Positions 10,162 to 20,638 are shown, counted from the stretch's first letter. The stretch: 64,000 nt of DNA from Rhizobium laguerreae (GCF_002008165.1 NZ_MRDM01000011.1:186001-250000), one strand, 5' to 3'. Notes: a model not told the origin generated them from the letters alone. Numbers and translations are program-made.

Positions 10162-10210
10162 CGTCGCGCGTCCTTTCAGACGCCAAAGGACGTCGTGGCA
10201 CTTTGAATGG
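10162..10210. repeat. Partial rhizobial intergenic palindrome (ends in CACTTTGAATGG)
   Basis: An 8-bp stem (CGTCCTTT / AAAGGACG, 8-base loop) followed by a GCACTTTGAATGG tail. The same tail recurs at 10946-10965, and a fuller relative lies at 35839-35930. This is the pattern of RIME-type dispersed elements in rhizobial intergenic regions. It sits between ppa and the acetyltransferase. Confidence 0.7.
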
Positions 10211-10214
10211 CCGT

Positions 10215-10721
10215 TCAGCTCCAGATGAAGCCGATCTTCTTCAACTGCCTGTGGTCGAAACTTTCCATGCCTTCGCAGAAATCGACGCCGCCATGATTGC
10301 GGTAGAAGTGGCTGGCGGTCTCGTTATCCTCGAGGCACCAGACGACCAGCCCGTTGCAGCCCAGCGACTTCAAGAGACGGCGCGCTTCGCCGAACAGCAT
10401 CCTGCCAAGGCCTATGCCCTGATACTCGGGCCGAAGATAAAGCTCGTAAATCTCGCCTTCCTGCGGCAGAGCGCGGGCACGGTTGAGGCCGAGCGTCGCA
10501 TAGCCGGCGACTGTGCCGGCAACATCGAGAACCAGCAGCGTCGCCGGTCCGCGCGTTGCCTTGCGCCACCAGCTTTCGCCGCGCCGCTCGATCATCTGCG
10601 TCAGTGCGCGATGCGGAATGATGCCTGCATAGGTGTGTTGCCAGGCAAGCCTGTGTGTTTCCGATATGGCTCGGGCATCTTGCGGCTCGGCCCGCCGGAC
10701 ATCGATCGACAACGTCTTCAT
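10215..10721 (-). CDS. GNAT-family N-acetyltransferase
   Basis: A 168-residue single-domain acetyltransferase. It shows the GNAT acetyl-CoA loop in Y-Q-G-I-G-L-G-R-M-L (about 107-116), preceded by the strand with E-L-Y-L-R-P-E, and an end typical of small-molecule acetylases. The acceptor cannot be told; amino acids, aminoglycosides and protein N-termini are all known in the family. The ATG was chosen because similarity starts at K-T-L-S-I-D-V-R-R-A-E; 17 codons upstream are open. A CtrA-like box lies about 100 bases upstream. Confidence 0.8.
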   Translation of the reverse strand: MKTLSIDVRRAEPQDARAISETHRLAWQHTYAGIIPHRALTQMIERRGESWWRKATRGPATLLVLDVAGTVAGYATLGLNRARALPQEGEIYELYLRPEYQGIGLGRMLFGEARRLLKSLGCNGLVVWCLEDNETASHFYRNHGGVDFCEGMESFDHRQLKKIGFIWS

Positions 10722-10818
10722 AACGTTTACTCTGGTCCCGCTAGAGGCAACTAACCATATGCACAGAGGCATTGTGATCGATTGCCCACAGACTTGATAT
10801 GTGGACGACGATCAAAAG

Positions 10819-10834
10819 TTAACGCTTTTTTAAC
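10819..10834. promoter_or_regulatory. CtrA-type binding site, TTAA-N7-TTAAC
   Basis: TTAA, seven bases (CGCTTTT), TTAAC: an exact match to the Caulobacter CtrA full-site consensus, which is also used in Rhizobiales. It lies about 100 bases upstream of the acetyltransferase gene and 40 bases from the typA terminator. Control of the acetyltransferase is possible but not shown. Confidence 0.5.
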
Positions 10835-10869
10835 GATTGTCACAAGACGGAATCGACGCGGCGCACAAT

Positions 10870-10900
10870 AAAAAACCCCGGCGCGAGGGCCGGGGTTTTG
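10870..10900 (-). terminator. Rho-independent terminator of typA
   Basis: AAAACCCCGGC and GCCGGGGTTTT form an 11-bp stem with a 6-base loop. On the minus strand it ends in TTTTTTATTG, as expected for typA, whose stop is about 70 bases before it. The A-run on the other side could let it act in both directions. Confidence 0.88.
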
Positions 10901-10945
10901 AAGGATTTCTCTCCAGCGCCGCGCCTCTTTTCGAGAGACCCAAAA

Positions 10946-10965
10946 CGCTGCAGCACTTTGAATGG
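10946..10965. repeat. Short repeat CGCTGCAGCACTTTGAATGG
   Basis: This 20-mer shares its GCACTTTGAATGG end with the element at 10162-10210 and most of its length with that at 35855-35873. It lies immediately past the typA stop, apparently a fragment of the same dispersed family. Confidence 0.55.
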
Positions 10966-10968
10966 CGC

Positions 10969-12789
10969 TCAGAGCGCCGCCTTCGTCTTTTCGAAACGCT
11001 TGCGATCGTTCGCGTCGAGATACATCTTGCGCAGACGAATATTCTTCGGTGTCACTTCCATCAGCTCGTCATCCTGGATCCAGGAGAGCGCGCGATCAAG
11101 CGTCATGCGGATCGGCGGCGTCAGCTTCACCGCTTCGTCCTTGCCGGCGGCGCGGATGTTGGTCAGCTGCTTGCCCTTCAGCACGTTGACTTCAAGGTCG
11201 TTGTCGCGCGAATGGATGCCGATGATCATGCCGGCATAAACCTTTTCGCCCGGCTCGATGATCATCGGGCCGCGATCTTCCAGGTTGAACATCGCATAGG
11301 CGACGGCTTCGCCGGGAGCGTTGGCGAGCAGCACGCCGTTGACGCGGCCACCGATCACACCCTTGTAGGGCTGGTAGTCGTGGAACAGGCGGTTCATGAT
11401 CGCCGTGCCGCGGGTATCCGTCAGCAGCTCCGACTGGTAGCCGATCAGGCCACGGGTCGGCGCGTAGAAACGCAGGCGAAGACGGTTGCCGCCCGACGGA
11501 CGCAGCTCGACCATTTCGGCCTTGCGCTCGGACATCTTCTGCACGACGACACCGGAATGCTCTTCGTCGACGTCGACGACGACCTCCTCGATCGGCTCCA
11601 GAAGCTGGCCGTTTTCATCCTTGTGCATCACGACGCGCGGACGCGACACGGCAAGCTCGAAGCCTTCGCGACGCATGGTTTCGATGAGAACGGCGAGCTG
11701 AAGTTCGCCACGGCCGGACACGTAGAACGAATCCTTGCCTTCGGCTTCTTCGATCTTCAGGGCGACGTTGCCTTCCGCTTCCTTGAAGAGACGGTCGCGG
11801 ATGACGCGTGAGGTCACCTTGTCGCCTTCGGTGCCGGCCAGCGGGCTATCGTTGACGATGAAGGACATGGTGACGGTCGGCGGATCGATCGGCTGCGCCT
11901 GCAGCGGCTCGGTGATCGAGGGATCGCAGAAGGTGTCGGCGACCGTGCCCTTGGAAAGGCCGGCGATCGCGATAATGTCGCCCTGATGCGCTTCGTCGAT
12001 TGCCGTGCGCTCGATGCCGCGGAAAGCGAGAATTTTCGAAATACGGCCGGTTTCGACCGTCTTGCCGTCGGCGTGGAGAACCTTCACGGCCTGGTTCGGC
12101 TTGATCGAACCGGAATTGATACGACCGGTGATGATGCGACCGAGGAAGGGGTTGGCTTCGAGGATCGTGCCGATCATCGTGAAAGGACCTTCGTGGACGG
12201 TCGGCTCCGGAACATGCTTGAGCACCAGGTCGAGAAGCGGCGTAAGACCCTGATCCTTCGGACCTTCCGGATTGACGTTCATCCAGCCGTCGCGGCCGGA
12301 ACCGTAGAGGATCGGGAAGTCGAGCTGCTCGTCGGTCGCGTCGAGATTAGCGAAAAGATCGAAGACTTCGTTGATAACTTCTTCGTGGCGTCCATCAGGA
12401 CGGTCGATCTTGTTGATCGCCACAATCGGACGAAGACCGACCTTCAACGCCTTGGAGACAACGAACTTCGTCTGCGGCATCGGGCCTTCAGACGAGTCGA
12501 CGAGAACGATCGCGCCATCCACCATCGAGAGAATGCGCTCGACTTCACCGCCAAAGTCGGCGTGGCCGGGGGTGTCGACGATGTTGATGCGGACACCCTT
12601 CCATTCCACCGAGGTCGCCTTGGCGAGAATGGTGATGCCGCGTTCTTTTTCGAGATCGTTCGAGTCCATCACGCGTTCAGCGACACGCTGATTTTCGCGG
12701 AACGAGCCGGACTGCTTGAGAAGCTCATCCACCAGGGTCGTTTTGCCATGGTCAACGTGCGCGATGATCGCGATATTGCGAAGTGCCAT
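10969..12789 (-). CDS. typA: Ribosome-associated GTPase TypA/BipA
   Basis: A translational GTPase of 606 residues, the family's usual length. The G domain has A-H-V-D-H-G-K-T-T (about 10-18), the switch-region [15 protein letters not shown] and N-K-I-D. EF-G-like domains follow and the C-terminal domain is TypA-specific. TypA binds the 70S ribosome, helps 50S assembly and matters under cold and other stress. The start M-A-L-R-N was chosen by alignment. It is a single gene with its own terminator. Confidence 0.97.
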   Translation of the reverse strand: MALRNIAIIAHVDHGKTTLVDELLKQSGSFRENQRVAERVMDSNDLEKERGITILAKATSVEWKGVRINIVDTPGHADFGGEVERILSMVDGAIVLVDSSEGPMPQTKFVVSKALKVGLRPIVAINKIDRPDGRHEEVINEVFDLFANLDATDEQLDFPILYGSGRDGWMNVNPEGPKDQGLTPLLDLVLKHVPEPTVHEGPFTMIGTILEANPFLGRIITGRINSGSIKPNQAVKVLHADGKTVETGRISKILAFRGIERTAIDEAHQGDIIAIAGLSKGTVADTFCDPSITEPLQAQPIDPPTVTMSFIVNDSPLAGTEGDKVTSRVIRDRLFKEAEGNVALKIEEAEGKDSFYVSGRGELQLAVLIETMRREGFELAVSRPRVVMHKDENGQLLEPIEEVVVDVDEEHSGVVVQKMSERKAEMVELRPSGGNRLRLRFYAPTRGLIGYQSELLTDTRGTAIMNRLFHDYQPYKGVIGGRVNGVLLANAPGEAVAYAMFNLEDRGPMIIEPGEKVYAGMIIGIHSRDNDLEVNVLKGKQLTNIRAAGKDEAVKLTPPIRMTLDRALSWIQDDELMEVTPKNIRLRKMYLDANDRKRFEKTKAAL

Positions 12790-12946
12790 ATGTGAAATCT
12801 CTGAGGCTGGGGCGCACGCTCTAGAGGACGCGCCTATTAGTTTGGGGCGTCCATACAGTTTTTTTTGCGTTTGCGAAAGGGGGGAACGCGCAAAAGCTGC
12901 GGCAAGGCTGTCGCCCCGCCGCATCATAGCGTGTCATCAAATTGTC

Positions 12947-15034
12947 TTAGGCGTCGCTGCCTGTCAATTCCTCGAAGGTCGAAAGTCCCTTTTTGACAAG
13001 CATTGCATCCGGGCTCGGCAGCTTGCCGCGGAAGGCCTTGTAGGCGTCCTCCGGATCGACCGAACCGCCGACGGAATAGATATTGTCCTTGAGCTTGCGC
13101 GCCATCTCGCCGTTGAAGGCGTCTCCCGTCTCCTCGAAGGCGGCAAAGGCGTCGGCGTCGAGCACCTCCGACCACATGTAGGAGTAATAGCCGGCCGAAT
13201 AGCCTCCCGAAAAGATGTGCTGGAAGTGCGGCGTCGCATGGCGCATGACGATCGACTTCGGCATGCCGATCTCGGCCAGTACCTCGGCCTGCACCGCCAT
13301 CGGGTCCTCGACGGCCGTTCTCGTGTGAAACGCCATGTCGACCAGCGCCGACGAGGTGAACTCGACGGCATTGAAGCCGGCATTGAAGGTCCGGGCGGCA
13401 AGCACCTTGTCGAGCAGGGCCTGCGGCATCGGCTCGCCGGTTTCGACATGCACGGCGTAACGCTTCAGAATAGCGGGCACCGTCAACCAGTGCTCATAGA
13501 GCTGCGACGGCAACTCGACGAAATCGCGAGAGACGCCGGTGCCCGCAACCGAGGGATAGGTGACGTTCGAAAGCATGCCGTGCAGCGCATGGCCGAATTC
13601 ATGGAACAGCGTGCGGGCATCGTCGAGCGACAGCAGCGCCGGCTTGCCTTCCGCGGGCTTGGCGAAGTTGCAGACATTATAGATGATCGGCAATTCGCCG
13701 TGGCGGCCGTTCTTCAGTTCCAGCCTGTGCTGCGATTGCAGCGAGCTCATCCAGGCGCCTGATCGTTTCGAACTGCGGGCGAAATAATCGCCGAGGAACA
13801 GGGCGACGAGCTTGTCCTCGCGGTCCCTGATTTCGAACACCCTAACGTCAGGGTGATAGGCGGCCACGCCCTTCTTCTCGACAGCCCGGATGCCGAACAG
13901 TCGGCCGGCGACGTCGAAGCAGGCTTCGATGATCTTCTCGAGCTGCAGATAAGGCTTGAGCTCGGTTTCGGAGAAGTCGAACTTCCGCGCCCGGATCTTT
14001 TCGGCATAGTGGCGCCAGTCCCAGGGCATGACCTCGTGGTTCCGGCCCTCCTCGGCAATCATTGCCGCGATATCGATCTCCTCCTCGCCGGCGCGTTTCA
14101 CCGCTCGCGCCCAGACAGCCCTCAGCAGGCCGTTCACCGCCTCCGCCGTCTTCGCCATCGTGTTGTCGAGCTTCAGCTCGGCGAAGTTGCCGTAGCCAAG
14201 CAGTGTCGCCACCTGATGGCGCAGCGCCAGCGTTTCCCTGATGACGGCGCGATTGTCCGTCTCACCATCATTTTCACCGCGCGCCACCCACGCCTTGAAA
14301 GCCTGCTCGCGTAGATCACGGCGCTCCGAAAAGGTGAGGAACGGCTCGATGATCGAGCGTGACAGCGTCACCGCATATTTGCCCTCCTCGCCGCGTTCGC
14401 GCGCTGCCCCCGCCATCGCGTCGCGAAGGAATTCCGGCAGGCCCTCGAGCTCGGCGCCATCGGAAAGCACCAGTGCCCAGGCCTTTTCGTCGGCCAGCAC
14501 GTTCTGGCCGAATTGCGTCACGAGGCCGGCAAGCTTTTCATTGATCGTGGCGAGTTTTTCCTGCTCGGCCTTCTCAAGCTTGGCGCCCGATTTGACGAAG
14601 CCTTTCCAGTGGCGTTCCAGCACCCGTGTCTGTTCGAGCGTCAGGTCCAGGCTGTCGCGGCTCTCCCAGAGCGTGTCGATGCGGGCAAAAAGCGCTGCAT
14701 TCATCCCGATCTTCGAATAGTGGCGCGACATCTTCGGCGAGATCTCCCGCTCCAGCGCCTGGATCACATCATTGGTATGGGCGCCTGCCTTGTTCCAGAA
14801 CAGCGCCGAGACACGCGACAGCGCGTCGCCGGCAATCTCCAGCGCCACGACCGTATTGTCGAATGTCGGCGCATCGCCGTTTCCGGCGATCTCGTCGATC
14901 TCTCTTTCATGCGCGGCAAGTGCGGCTTCGAAGGCGGCGGCGAAATCGCCGTCATCCAGGGCATCGAAACGCGGCAGGCCGTGAAGACCGTCCCAGGTTA
15001 CCAGCGCCGGATTGAAATCATGTGGAGAAGGCAT
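12947..15034 (-). CDS. M3-family metallopeptidase (Dcp/oligopeptidase A type)
   Basis: A 695-residue zinc peptidase that degrades short peptides, probably cytoplasmic since no signal peptide is seen. The zinc motif is H-E-F-G-H (about 478-482), and the third ligand glutamate lies in the following helix. The segment R-D-F-V-E-L-P-S-Q-L-Y-E-H-W resembles E. coli dipeptidyl carboxypeptidase Dcp more than PrlC, which has D-A-V-E-L-P-S-Q-F. An ATG seven codons earlier is possible, but this one has GGGA at better distance. Confidence 0.9.
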   Translation of the reverse strand: MPSPHDFNPALVTWDGLHGLPRFDALDDGDFAAAFEAALAAHEREIDEIAGNGDAPTFDNTVVALEIAGDALSRVSALFWNKAGAHTNDVIQALEREISPKMSRHYSKIGMNAALFARIDTLWESRDSLDLTLEQTRVLERHWKGFVKSGAKLEKAEQEKLATINEKLAGLVTQFGQNVLADEKAWALVLSDGAELEGLPEFLRDAMAGAARERGEEGKYAVTLSRSIIEPFLTFSERRDLREQAFKAWVARGENDGETDNRAVIRETLALRHQVATLLGYGNFAELKLDNTMAKTAEAVNGLLRAVWARAVKRAGEEEIDIAAMIAEEGRNHEVMPWDWRHYAEKIRARKFDFSETELKPYLQLEKIIEACFDVAGRLFGIRAVEKKGVAAYHPDVRVFEIRDREDKLVALFLGDYFARSSKRSGAWMSSLQSQHRLELKNGRHGELPIIYNVCNFAKPAEGKPALLSLDDARTLFHEFGHALHGMLSNVTYPSVAGTGVSRDFVELPSQLYEHWLTVPAILKRYAVHVETGEPMPQALLDKVLAARTFNAGFNAVEFTSSALVDMAFHTRTAVEDPMAVQAEVLAEIGMPKSIVMRHATPHFQHIFSGGYSAGYYSYMWSEVLDADAFAAFEETGDAFNGEMARKLKDNIYSVGGSVDPEDAYKAFRGKLPSPDAMLVKKGLSTFEELTGSDA

Positions 15035-15182
15035 CGGAGAATTCCCTTTTGGCATGCAGATGGATCGTCAATATAGGAGAGCCGGCATAGAATTGGTATG
15101 TTGCCGGGAAGGACCTTTTGCCTCGCCAGCCAAATCCGGTGGGCAGCTGCCAATCCGGTGGACAACAATTGATACGTGAAAA

Positions 15183-15198
15183 TTAACCAATCGTTAAC
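15183..15198. promoter_or_regulatory. CtrA-type box overlapping a 16-bp palindrome
   Basis: TTAA-CCAATCG-TTAAC matches the CtrA full-site consensus TTAA-N7-TTAAC. It overlaps the perfect palindrome CAATCGTTAACGATTG (15188-15203), whose last bases enter the -35 element of the next gene. The position suggests repression, or activation from the -35 region; the regulator is inferred. Confidence 0.6.
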
Positions 15199-15200
15199 GA

Positions 15201-15229
15201 TTGACGCGAATCACGCGCGAGCGCTAGTT
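15201..15229 (+). promoter_or_regulatory. Sigma70-type promoter of the small unknown gene
   Basis: TTGACG, 17-base spacer, CTAGTT. The predicted start of transcription near 15236 leaves a short leader containing AAGGGG before the ATG at 15264. The -35 box is overlapped by the palindrome and abuts the CtrA-like box. Confidence 0.55.
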
Positions 15230-15263
15230 TCATAGGTGATCTTCTTGTAAGGGGACATGCGCC

Positions 15264-15695
15264 ATGGAAGTTTTTTCTGTGCGGTCTTCTCAGAGTTTGC
15301 TTTTTAAAAACAATCCTAATAACGCAAAAAGTTCGAAGACCTCTGATATTCAAATCGAGACCAGAGCTCCCGCCCCGGCCTCGTTCCAGATCGAAGATGA
15401 TGTTGGCGAAGGCCCGGATTTCACCGCGGTCAGCCCTGGAGAACTGCGCAATTACGCACGCCAGGGTTTCGACAGTGGCCTGATCGATCAAAACACCTAC
15501 GCCGCGATCTCCGAACCGCTGCCGATGCATGCGATCGATCCGCTCGGCAACATCGTCGATCTCTCCAGCGTCACCGACGGCACCAGCTTCAATTTCCTCG
15601 ATTATTACCAGAACCAGCTGCAGATCGCCATGTCGATCGGCGATTCTGACGAGGTCCAGACGCTGAAATCGATCGTCAGCTTCCTGAATACCTGA
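15264..15695 (+). CDS. Conserved-looking protein of unknown function
   Basis: I do not recognise a family. The 143-residue product is acidic, without signal peptide or membrane segment. The first 45 residues are rich in Ser, Asn, Lys and Pro and look disordered. The rest looks folded, with motifs S-P-G-E-L-R-N-Y-A-R-Q-G and N-T-Y-A-A-I-S-E-P-L-P that recall small structural or adaptor proteins. Codon use matches the neighbours after the AT-richer first 30 codons. AAGGGG lies 9 bases before the ATG, and a good promoter under a CtrA-like box precedes it, so it is very likely expressed. A dispersed repeat follows directly. Confidence 0.75.
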   Translation: MEVFSVRSSQSLLFKNNPNNAKSSKTSDIQIETRAPAPASFQIEDDVGEGPDFTAVSPGELRNYARQGFDSGLIDQNTYAAISEPLPMHAIDPLGNIVDLSSVTDGTSFNFLDYYQNQLQIAMSIGDSDEVQTLKSIVSFLNT

Positions 15696-15699
15696 CCTT

Positions 15700-15794
15700 A
15701 CGCATGTCGCCCAAAAGTGCGCAGCGGTTTTGGAATGACGACATGCATAAATCCAAGAACAAGCGCGTTGCACGTTTGGCGCGACGCGCTTTAA
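15700..15794. repeat. Dispersed ~100-bp repeat, family A, copy 1
   Basis: Begins ACGCATGTCG, contains CAAAAGTGCGCAGCGGTTTT and ends GCGACGCGCTTTAA. It is in the same orientation as the copy at 26243-26347 and opposite to 20505-20612. It fills the whole gap between the unknown gene and the convergent LysE gene. Confidence 0.8.
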
Positions 15795-16436
15795 TCAGGC
15801 CTTGCGCCAGCCGAGCAGGCCGGGCGTTGCGTGCCAGAGCGCCTGGGCAGCAAATCCCATGAAAAGCACGCCGGAGCAGCGCACGATCAACCGCTCATGA
15901 GCACGATAGAAACGCCGCACCGTACCGGCGCCGATGATGCCGATCAGGATGATGTCGGCAGTCACGAAACCGACGAACGACACGACGAGCAGCACCGGCA
16001 ACGCCTCGAAATCGAGCGCGCCGGCCGAGCCTGCAACCAGCGCGGTGAAGGTGGCGAGCGCCACCGGATAACCCTTCGGATTGGTGACGCCGAAGATCAG
16101 ACCGCGACGAAACGGCCGCTCGACCACAACAAGCGCCTGCCCCTCCCCTTTCGGCTTTGCATTGACGGCGCTCCAGCCGATCCAGGCGAGGTAGAAACCG
16201 CAGGCAAGGCCGAGCAGGTCGAAGACTAAGGTTCCGATCGTCTTTGCGCCGACGATCGCGATCAGCGCCAGCGACGACCAGATGAGATCGCCGACCAGAT
16301 GCCCCATCATGAAGAAGGCGCCGGCCTTGCGGCCCTGCCCGGCGCCGATGCCGAGCAACTGCAGGAAGGCGGGTCCCGGAATGAGCACGTAAAAGAGCGC
16401 CGCCAGAAAAGCGCCGAAGAGCAGGGACTGCGTCAT
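15795..16436 (-). CDS. LysE/RhtB-family amino-acid exporter
   Basis: A 213-residue inner-membrane protein with about six hydrophobic segments. It has the family's N-terminal P-G-P-A motif after helix 1 (about 20-23) and the G-x-x-x-G segment that follows. The middle motif N-P-K-G-Y-P corresponds to the usual N-P-K. Such proteins export Lys/Arg, Thr/homoserine or Leu; the substrate is not predictable. No LysG-type regulator is adjacent. A second LysE-family gene lies about 4 kb away, on the other side of the azoreductase segment and argG. Confidence 0.87.
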   Translation of the reverse strand: MTQSLLFGAFLAALFYVLIPGPAFLQLLGIGAGQGRKAGAFFMMGHLVGDLIWSSLALIAIVGAKTIGTLVFDLLGLACGFYLAWIGWSAVNAKPKGEGQALVVVERPFRRGLIFGVTNPKGYPVALATFTALVAGSAGALDFEALPVLLVVSFVGFVTADIILIGIIGAGTVRRFYRAHERLIVRCSGVLFMGFAAQALWHATPGLLGWRKA

Positions 16437-16891
16437 GGAAATGCTCCGGAGGATGATGAGGGCAGACTAAGCGATCACGGCCATCCGTCAAGGGTGGTGC
16501 AGTGCCACGAAGAGTGGGATCAGGCAGCAAACGCTACCGGAGGCGGCTTTCGGCCCGAGGCGGACATCTGTCCGTTGTTGAAGGATGCGGCTTGCGCTCC
16601 AGGTCGGCTGTTAAGGTGATCTTTGCCGTCCCTTGATAGCAGACGTTGCCGGAGACCACCTTGAACAGTAACTGGAGCGGCTACCGCTGGCGTCCGACGG
16701 CGGCCTATCGCTGCCGGGTCAGTCCTGATGAAAGTCGACGTCTTGTTCTCTGCTCCTGCTACGATTGGCTTTGGCGGTGCCCATGCGTTTTCGACGATCG
16801 GTGCTAACGCGGCCGGTGCGATCTTCTTCACGGATTTTACCGCTGCTTGAGCTAGTTATGAGCGACAAGCGCCAGCTCGGCTCGCGTCCAC
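16437..16891. other. Non-coding stretch, probably decayed DNA
   Basis: About 450 bases between the LysE start and the HxlR stop. The open frames crossing it are low-complexity and lack ribosome sites. A motif GACATCTGTCCGTTGTTG (16563-16580) loosely resembles GCGATCTGTCCGCTGTTG (26189-26206), which suggests remnants of a dispersed sequence. I see no gene, hairpin terminator or tRNA here. Confidence 0.5.
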
Positions 16892-17266
16892 CTAGTGGTC
16901 ATATTGCCGGCGCGCCTCCTCGATCACATGCCGATTTGAATCTGCCCAGGTCACCAAGGCCATGACGGGGGCGAGAAGCGACCTGCCGACTGCAGTCAGC
17001 TCGTAATCCACGCGCGGTGGGATCGTCGGAAAGTGGGTGCGGCTGATCAAACCGTCGCGTTCCAATTGACGAAGCGTAATCGTGAGCATCCGCTGCGAGA
17101 TGCCGTCGATCTGCCGTCGCAATGCATTGAAGCGGACCGGCCCATCCTTCAGGGCCACGAAGATGTAAAGACTCCATTTATCGGCAATGCGATCGAGGAT
17201 CTCCCGAACCGGACGGCAGTCTGCGTCTTCGCTTGGGGTAGGAAACTCTATGTCATTGAGTGTCAT
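16892..17266 (-). CDS. HxlR-family transcriptional regulator
   Basis: A 124-residue winged-helix regulator. It shows the HxlR pattern [17 protein letters not shown] (about 17-33), [17 protein letters not shown] in the recognition region, and [10 protein letters not shown] near the end. HxlR proteins sense aldehydes, quinones or oxidants and commonly control an adjacent divergent oxidoreductase. It is divergent from the azoreductase across 87 AT-rich bases, so that gene is the likely target. Confidence 0.9.
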   Translation of the reverse strand: MTLNDIEFPTPSEDADCRPVREILDRIADKWSLYIFVALKDGPVRFNALRRQIDGISQRMLTITLRQLERDGLISRTHFPTIPPRVDYELTAVGRSLLAPVMALVTWADSNRHVIEEARRQYDH

Positions 17267-17353
17267 GAATGTGCCTTCTTGCGAACAGTCAAATAGTTAC
17301 CTTAATAGTGTTGGTCACAAATTGATACTACTCTATTCTCCCAGGAGCCACCA

Positions 17354-17971
17354 ATGACCAACATCCTCCTCGTTACCTCTAGCCCACGCGGTCCTCAGAG
17401 CCTTTCGACCCGGTTTGCCCGTGACATTGCTGAAAGCCTCAATGCCCGTTCTGCCGGCACAATTGTCAAACGCGATCTTGGGGCGGCACCTCTGCCGCAT
17501 ATCACAGCAGCCTATATCGACGGCCGCATTGCGCCGCCCGCGACACGTACACCCGAACAGATCGAAGCCGTCAATCTCGCTCAAAGCCTCGTTGATGAGG
17601 TTCAGGCTGCCGAGGTGATTGTCATTGGCTCGGGCATGATCAACTTCGGCCCGTCGACGCAGCTCAAGGCTTGGTTTGACTATATCACCTGGCCTGGCGT
17701 CACCTTTCGCTACGACGCAACCGGTCTGATGGGATTGTTGCCAGCCAAGAAAGTCTATCTCGTGACGGCAACCGGCGGCGTCTTTTCGGAAGGCAAGAAT
17801 GTCCCGTTCGACTTCCAGACCACCTATCTCGCGCATCTTCTCGGTTTTATCGGACTGACGGATATCGAAGTGGTCCGCGTGGAAGGAACACTCGTAAGCC
17901 CGGACGCAGCCAAGGCTGCGATCGCCTCCACCGAAGCACAGATCCGGGCTGCACTAGAGCGTGCCGCCTGA
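17354..17971 (+). CDS. azoR: FMN-dependent NADH:quinone/azo oxidoreductase
   Basis: A flavodoxin-like enzyme of 205 residues that reduces quinones, azo dyes and similar electrophiles by two electrons, protecting against thiol stress. Diagnostic are [11 protein letters not shown] (FMN phosphate loop, about 9-19), the [11 protein letters not shown] segment near residue 100 and [10 protein letters not shown] near residue 140. AGGAG lies 6 bases before the ATG. It pairs with the divergent HxlR gene. Downstream sequence to the argG terminator shows no gene. Confidence 0.92.
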   Translation: MTNILLVTSSPRGPQSLSTRFARDIAESLNARSAGTIVKRDLGAAPLPHITAAYIDGRIAPPATRTPEQIEAVNLAQSLVDEVQAAEVIVIGSGMINFGPSTQLKAWFDYITWPGVTFRYDATGLMGLLPAKKVYLVTATGGVFSEGKNVPFDFQTTYLAHLLGFIGLTDIEVVRVEGTLVSPDAAKAAIASTEAQIRAALERAA

Positions 17972-18140
17972 CCCACAAACCATCAGTCCGCTACCCGAGA
18001 AATCGGCGAATGGCCTGATGCGAGCGGGTATGGCGATGGTAGGTCCGCACCGAGTCAGCTCGCGACAACGCACGCAGAGTGTTCCGCAATCCGGCCATCC
18101 AAAGTGCTCTAAGAATTTGGTGGCGTACCTCACTCCACAA

Positions 18141-18172
18141 AAAAGCCCGCGCGGCGATGCCGGCGGGCTCAT
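18141..18172 (-). terminator. Rho-independent terminator of argG
   Basis: AGCCCGC and GCGGGCT form a 7-bp stem around a GC-rich 12-base loop. On the minus strand it runs into TTTTTTGTGG, about 25 bases past the argG stop. Confidence 0.85.
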
Positions 18173-18196
18173 ATCCGGTTCGAAGCGGAACCGTGA

Positions 18197-19420
<1,224 letters not shown>

Positions 19421-19597
19421 GATGATGAGGTCCGTTGCATAAAAGGCCGGCAAAACCCGGTGTCGCGGCACTTTTAGCGAGATTGGCGCGTGACGCAAGA
19501 CCAAGTGCGACGCTGATGGTGCCGATACCGTTTGACAGCGTCAAAGCGGAGCCCATATTCGCCAGCGTCCGCAAACGCTCGAGGAGAGGTTGCCCCC

Positions 19598-20449
19598 GTG
19601 ACGAATATTCAAGACATTTTCAAGAAATCCAATGTTGCCGTCATCACCGGCGGCGCCTCCGGCATCGGTCTTGCCGCGGCGAAATATTTCGCCGGACGCG
19701 GCATGAGCGTCGCCATCGCCGATCTCGGCGGCGATCGGCTGGCCGACGCCGCCAATGAGCTCAAGGCCATTGCCGGCGAGGAAAATGTGATGGCGGTCGA
19801 GACCGACGTCGCCACCAGAGATTCCCTGGAAGCGCTCGAGCGCGCCGTGCTCCAGCGTTTCGGCCGCGTGCACGTGCTGATGAACAATGCCGGCATCGGC
19901 CCGGAAACATCGATCTTCAGCCCGCAGGCGAACTGGGATAATATCTTCGCCGTCAACCTGATGGGCGTGATCAACGGCACGCGCACCTTCGGCCCGAAGA
20001 TGCTGTCGCATGGCGAGCCGGGCCTGATCATCAACACCGGCTCCAAGCAGGGTATCACCACGCCACCCGGCAACCCCGCCTACAATATCTCCAAGGCTGG
20101 TGTGAAAGTCTTCACCGAAGCGCTGGAGCACGAGCTTCGCAACATCGAAGACGGAAAGATCTCCGCCCATCTTCTGATCCCCGGCTTCGTCTTCACCGGC
20201 CTCACCAAGGGCGACCGCGCCGAAAAACCGGCCGCGGCCTGGACGCCGGAACAGACCGTCGATTTCATGGTCGAAAGCCTCGAACGCGGCGATTTCTATA
20301 TCCTCTGCCCCGACAATGACGTCGCGCGTCCGGTCGACGAGCGACGCATGCTCTGGGCAGCCGGCGATATCGTCGAGAACCGCCCGCCGCTGTCGCGCTG
20401 GCACAAGGATTATGCCGACAAGTTCAAGGCCTTCCTCGAACAGAAGTAA
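19598..20449 (+). CDS. Short-chain dehydrogenase/reductase
   Basis: A 283-residue NAD(P)-dependent oxidoreductase of the classical SDR fold. It has the cofactor loop T-G-G-A-S-G-I-G (about 17-24), N-N-A-G-I-G (about 96-101) and the catalytic Y-N-I-S-K. The C-terminus is about 30 residues longer than the basic 250-residue form. The substrate is unknown. No ATG fits; the GTG used has GAGGAGAGG nine bases upstream and similarity starts right after it. It is divergent from argG. Confidence 0.86.
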   Translation: MTNIQDIFKKSNVAVITGGASGIGLAAAKYFAGRGMSVAIADLGGDRLADAANELKAIAGEENVMAVETDVATRDSLEALERAVLQRFGRVHVLMNNAGIGPETSIFSPQANWDNIFAVNLMGVINGTRTFGPKMLSHGEPGLIINTGSKQGITTPPGNPAYNISKAGVKVFTEALEHELRNIEDGKISAHLLIPGFVFTGLTKGDRAEKPAAAWTPEQTVDFMVESLERGDFYILCPDNDVARPVDERRMLWAAGDIVENRPPLSRWHKDYADKFKAFLEQK

Positions 20450-20504
20450 TCGGTACCATCAGAAGGTTTGATTGGTAATTTTCTGAAAGCCGAGTAGGAG
20501 ATCC

Positions 20505-20612
20505 CTAAAGCGCGTCGCGATCTTTCAGATTCGCTCCTCGCACTTTAGGTCTTTGTTCTTACGCATGTCGTTGTCGCAAAACCGCTACACACTTTTGCGC
20601 GACATGCTTTAG
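20505..20612. repeat. Dispersed ~105-bp repeat, family A, copy 2
   Basis: Begins CTAAAGCGCGTCGCGATCTT and ends GCGCGACATGCTTTAG. It is close to identical to the reverse complement of 26243-26347 and related to 15700-15794. Both ends are CTAAAG/CTTTAG, so the element is bounded by an inverted repeat. It sits between the SDR and a LysE gene. Confidence 0.88.
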
Positions 20613-20638
20613 ATCCTTTCCGGCTTTCGGAGTGTGTC

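Noticed and set aside
10837..12795. Plus-strand open frames across typA
   Set aside because: Antisense shadows; no ribosome site or motif, while TypA is intact on the minus strand.
16520..16831. Minus-strand 103-codon frame upstream of the HxlR gene
   Set aside because: No ribosome site or recognisable domain; composition looks like decayed repeat DNA.
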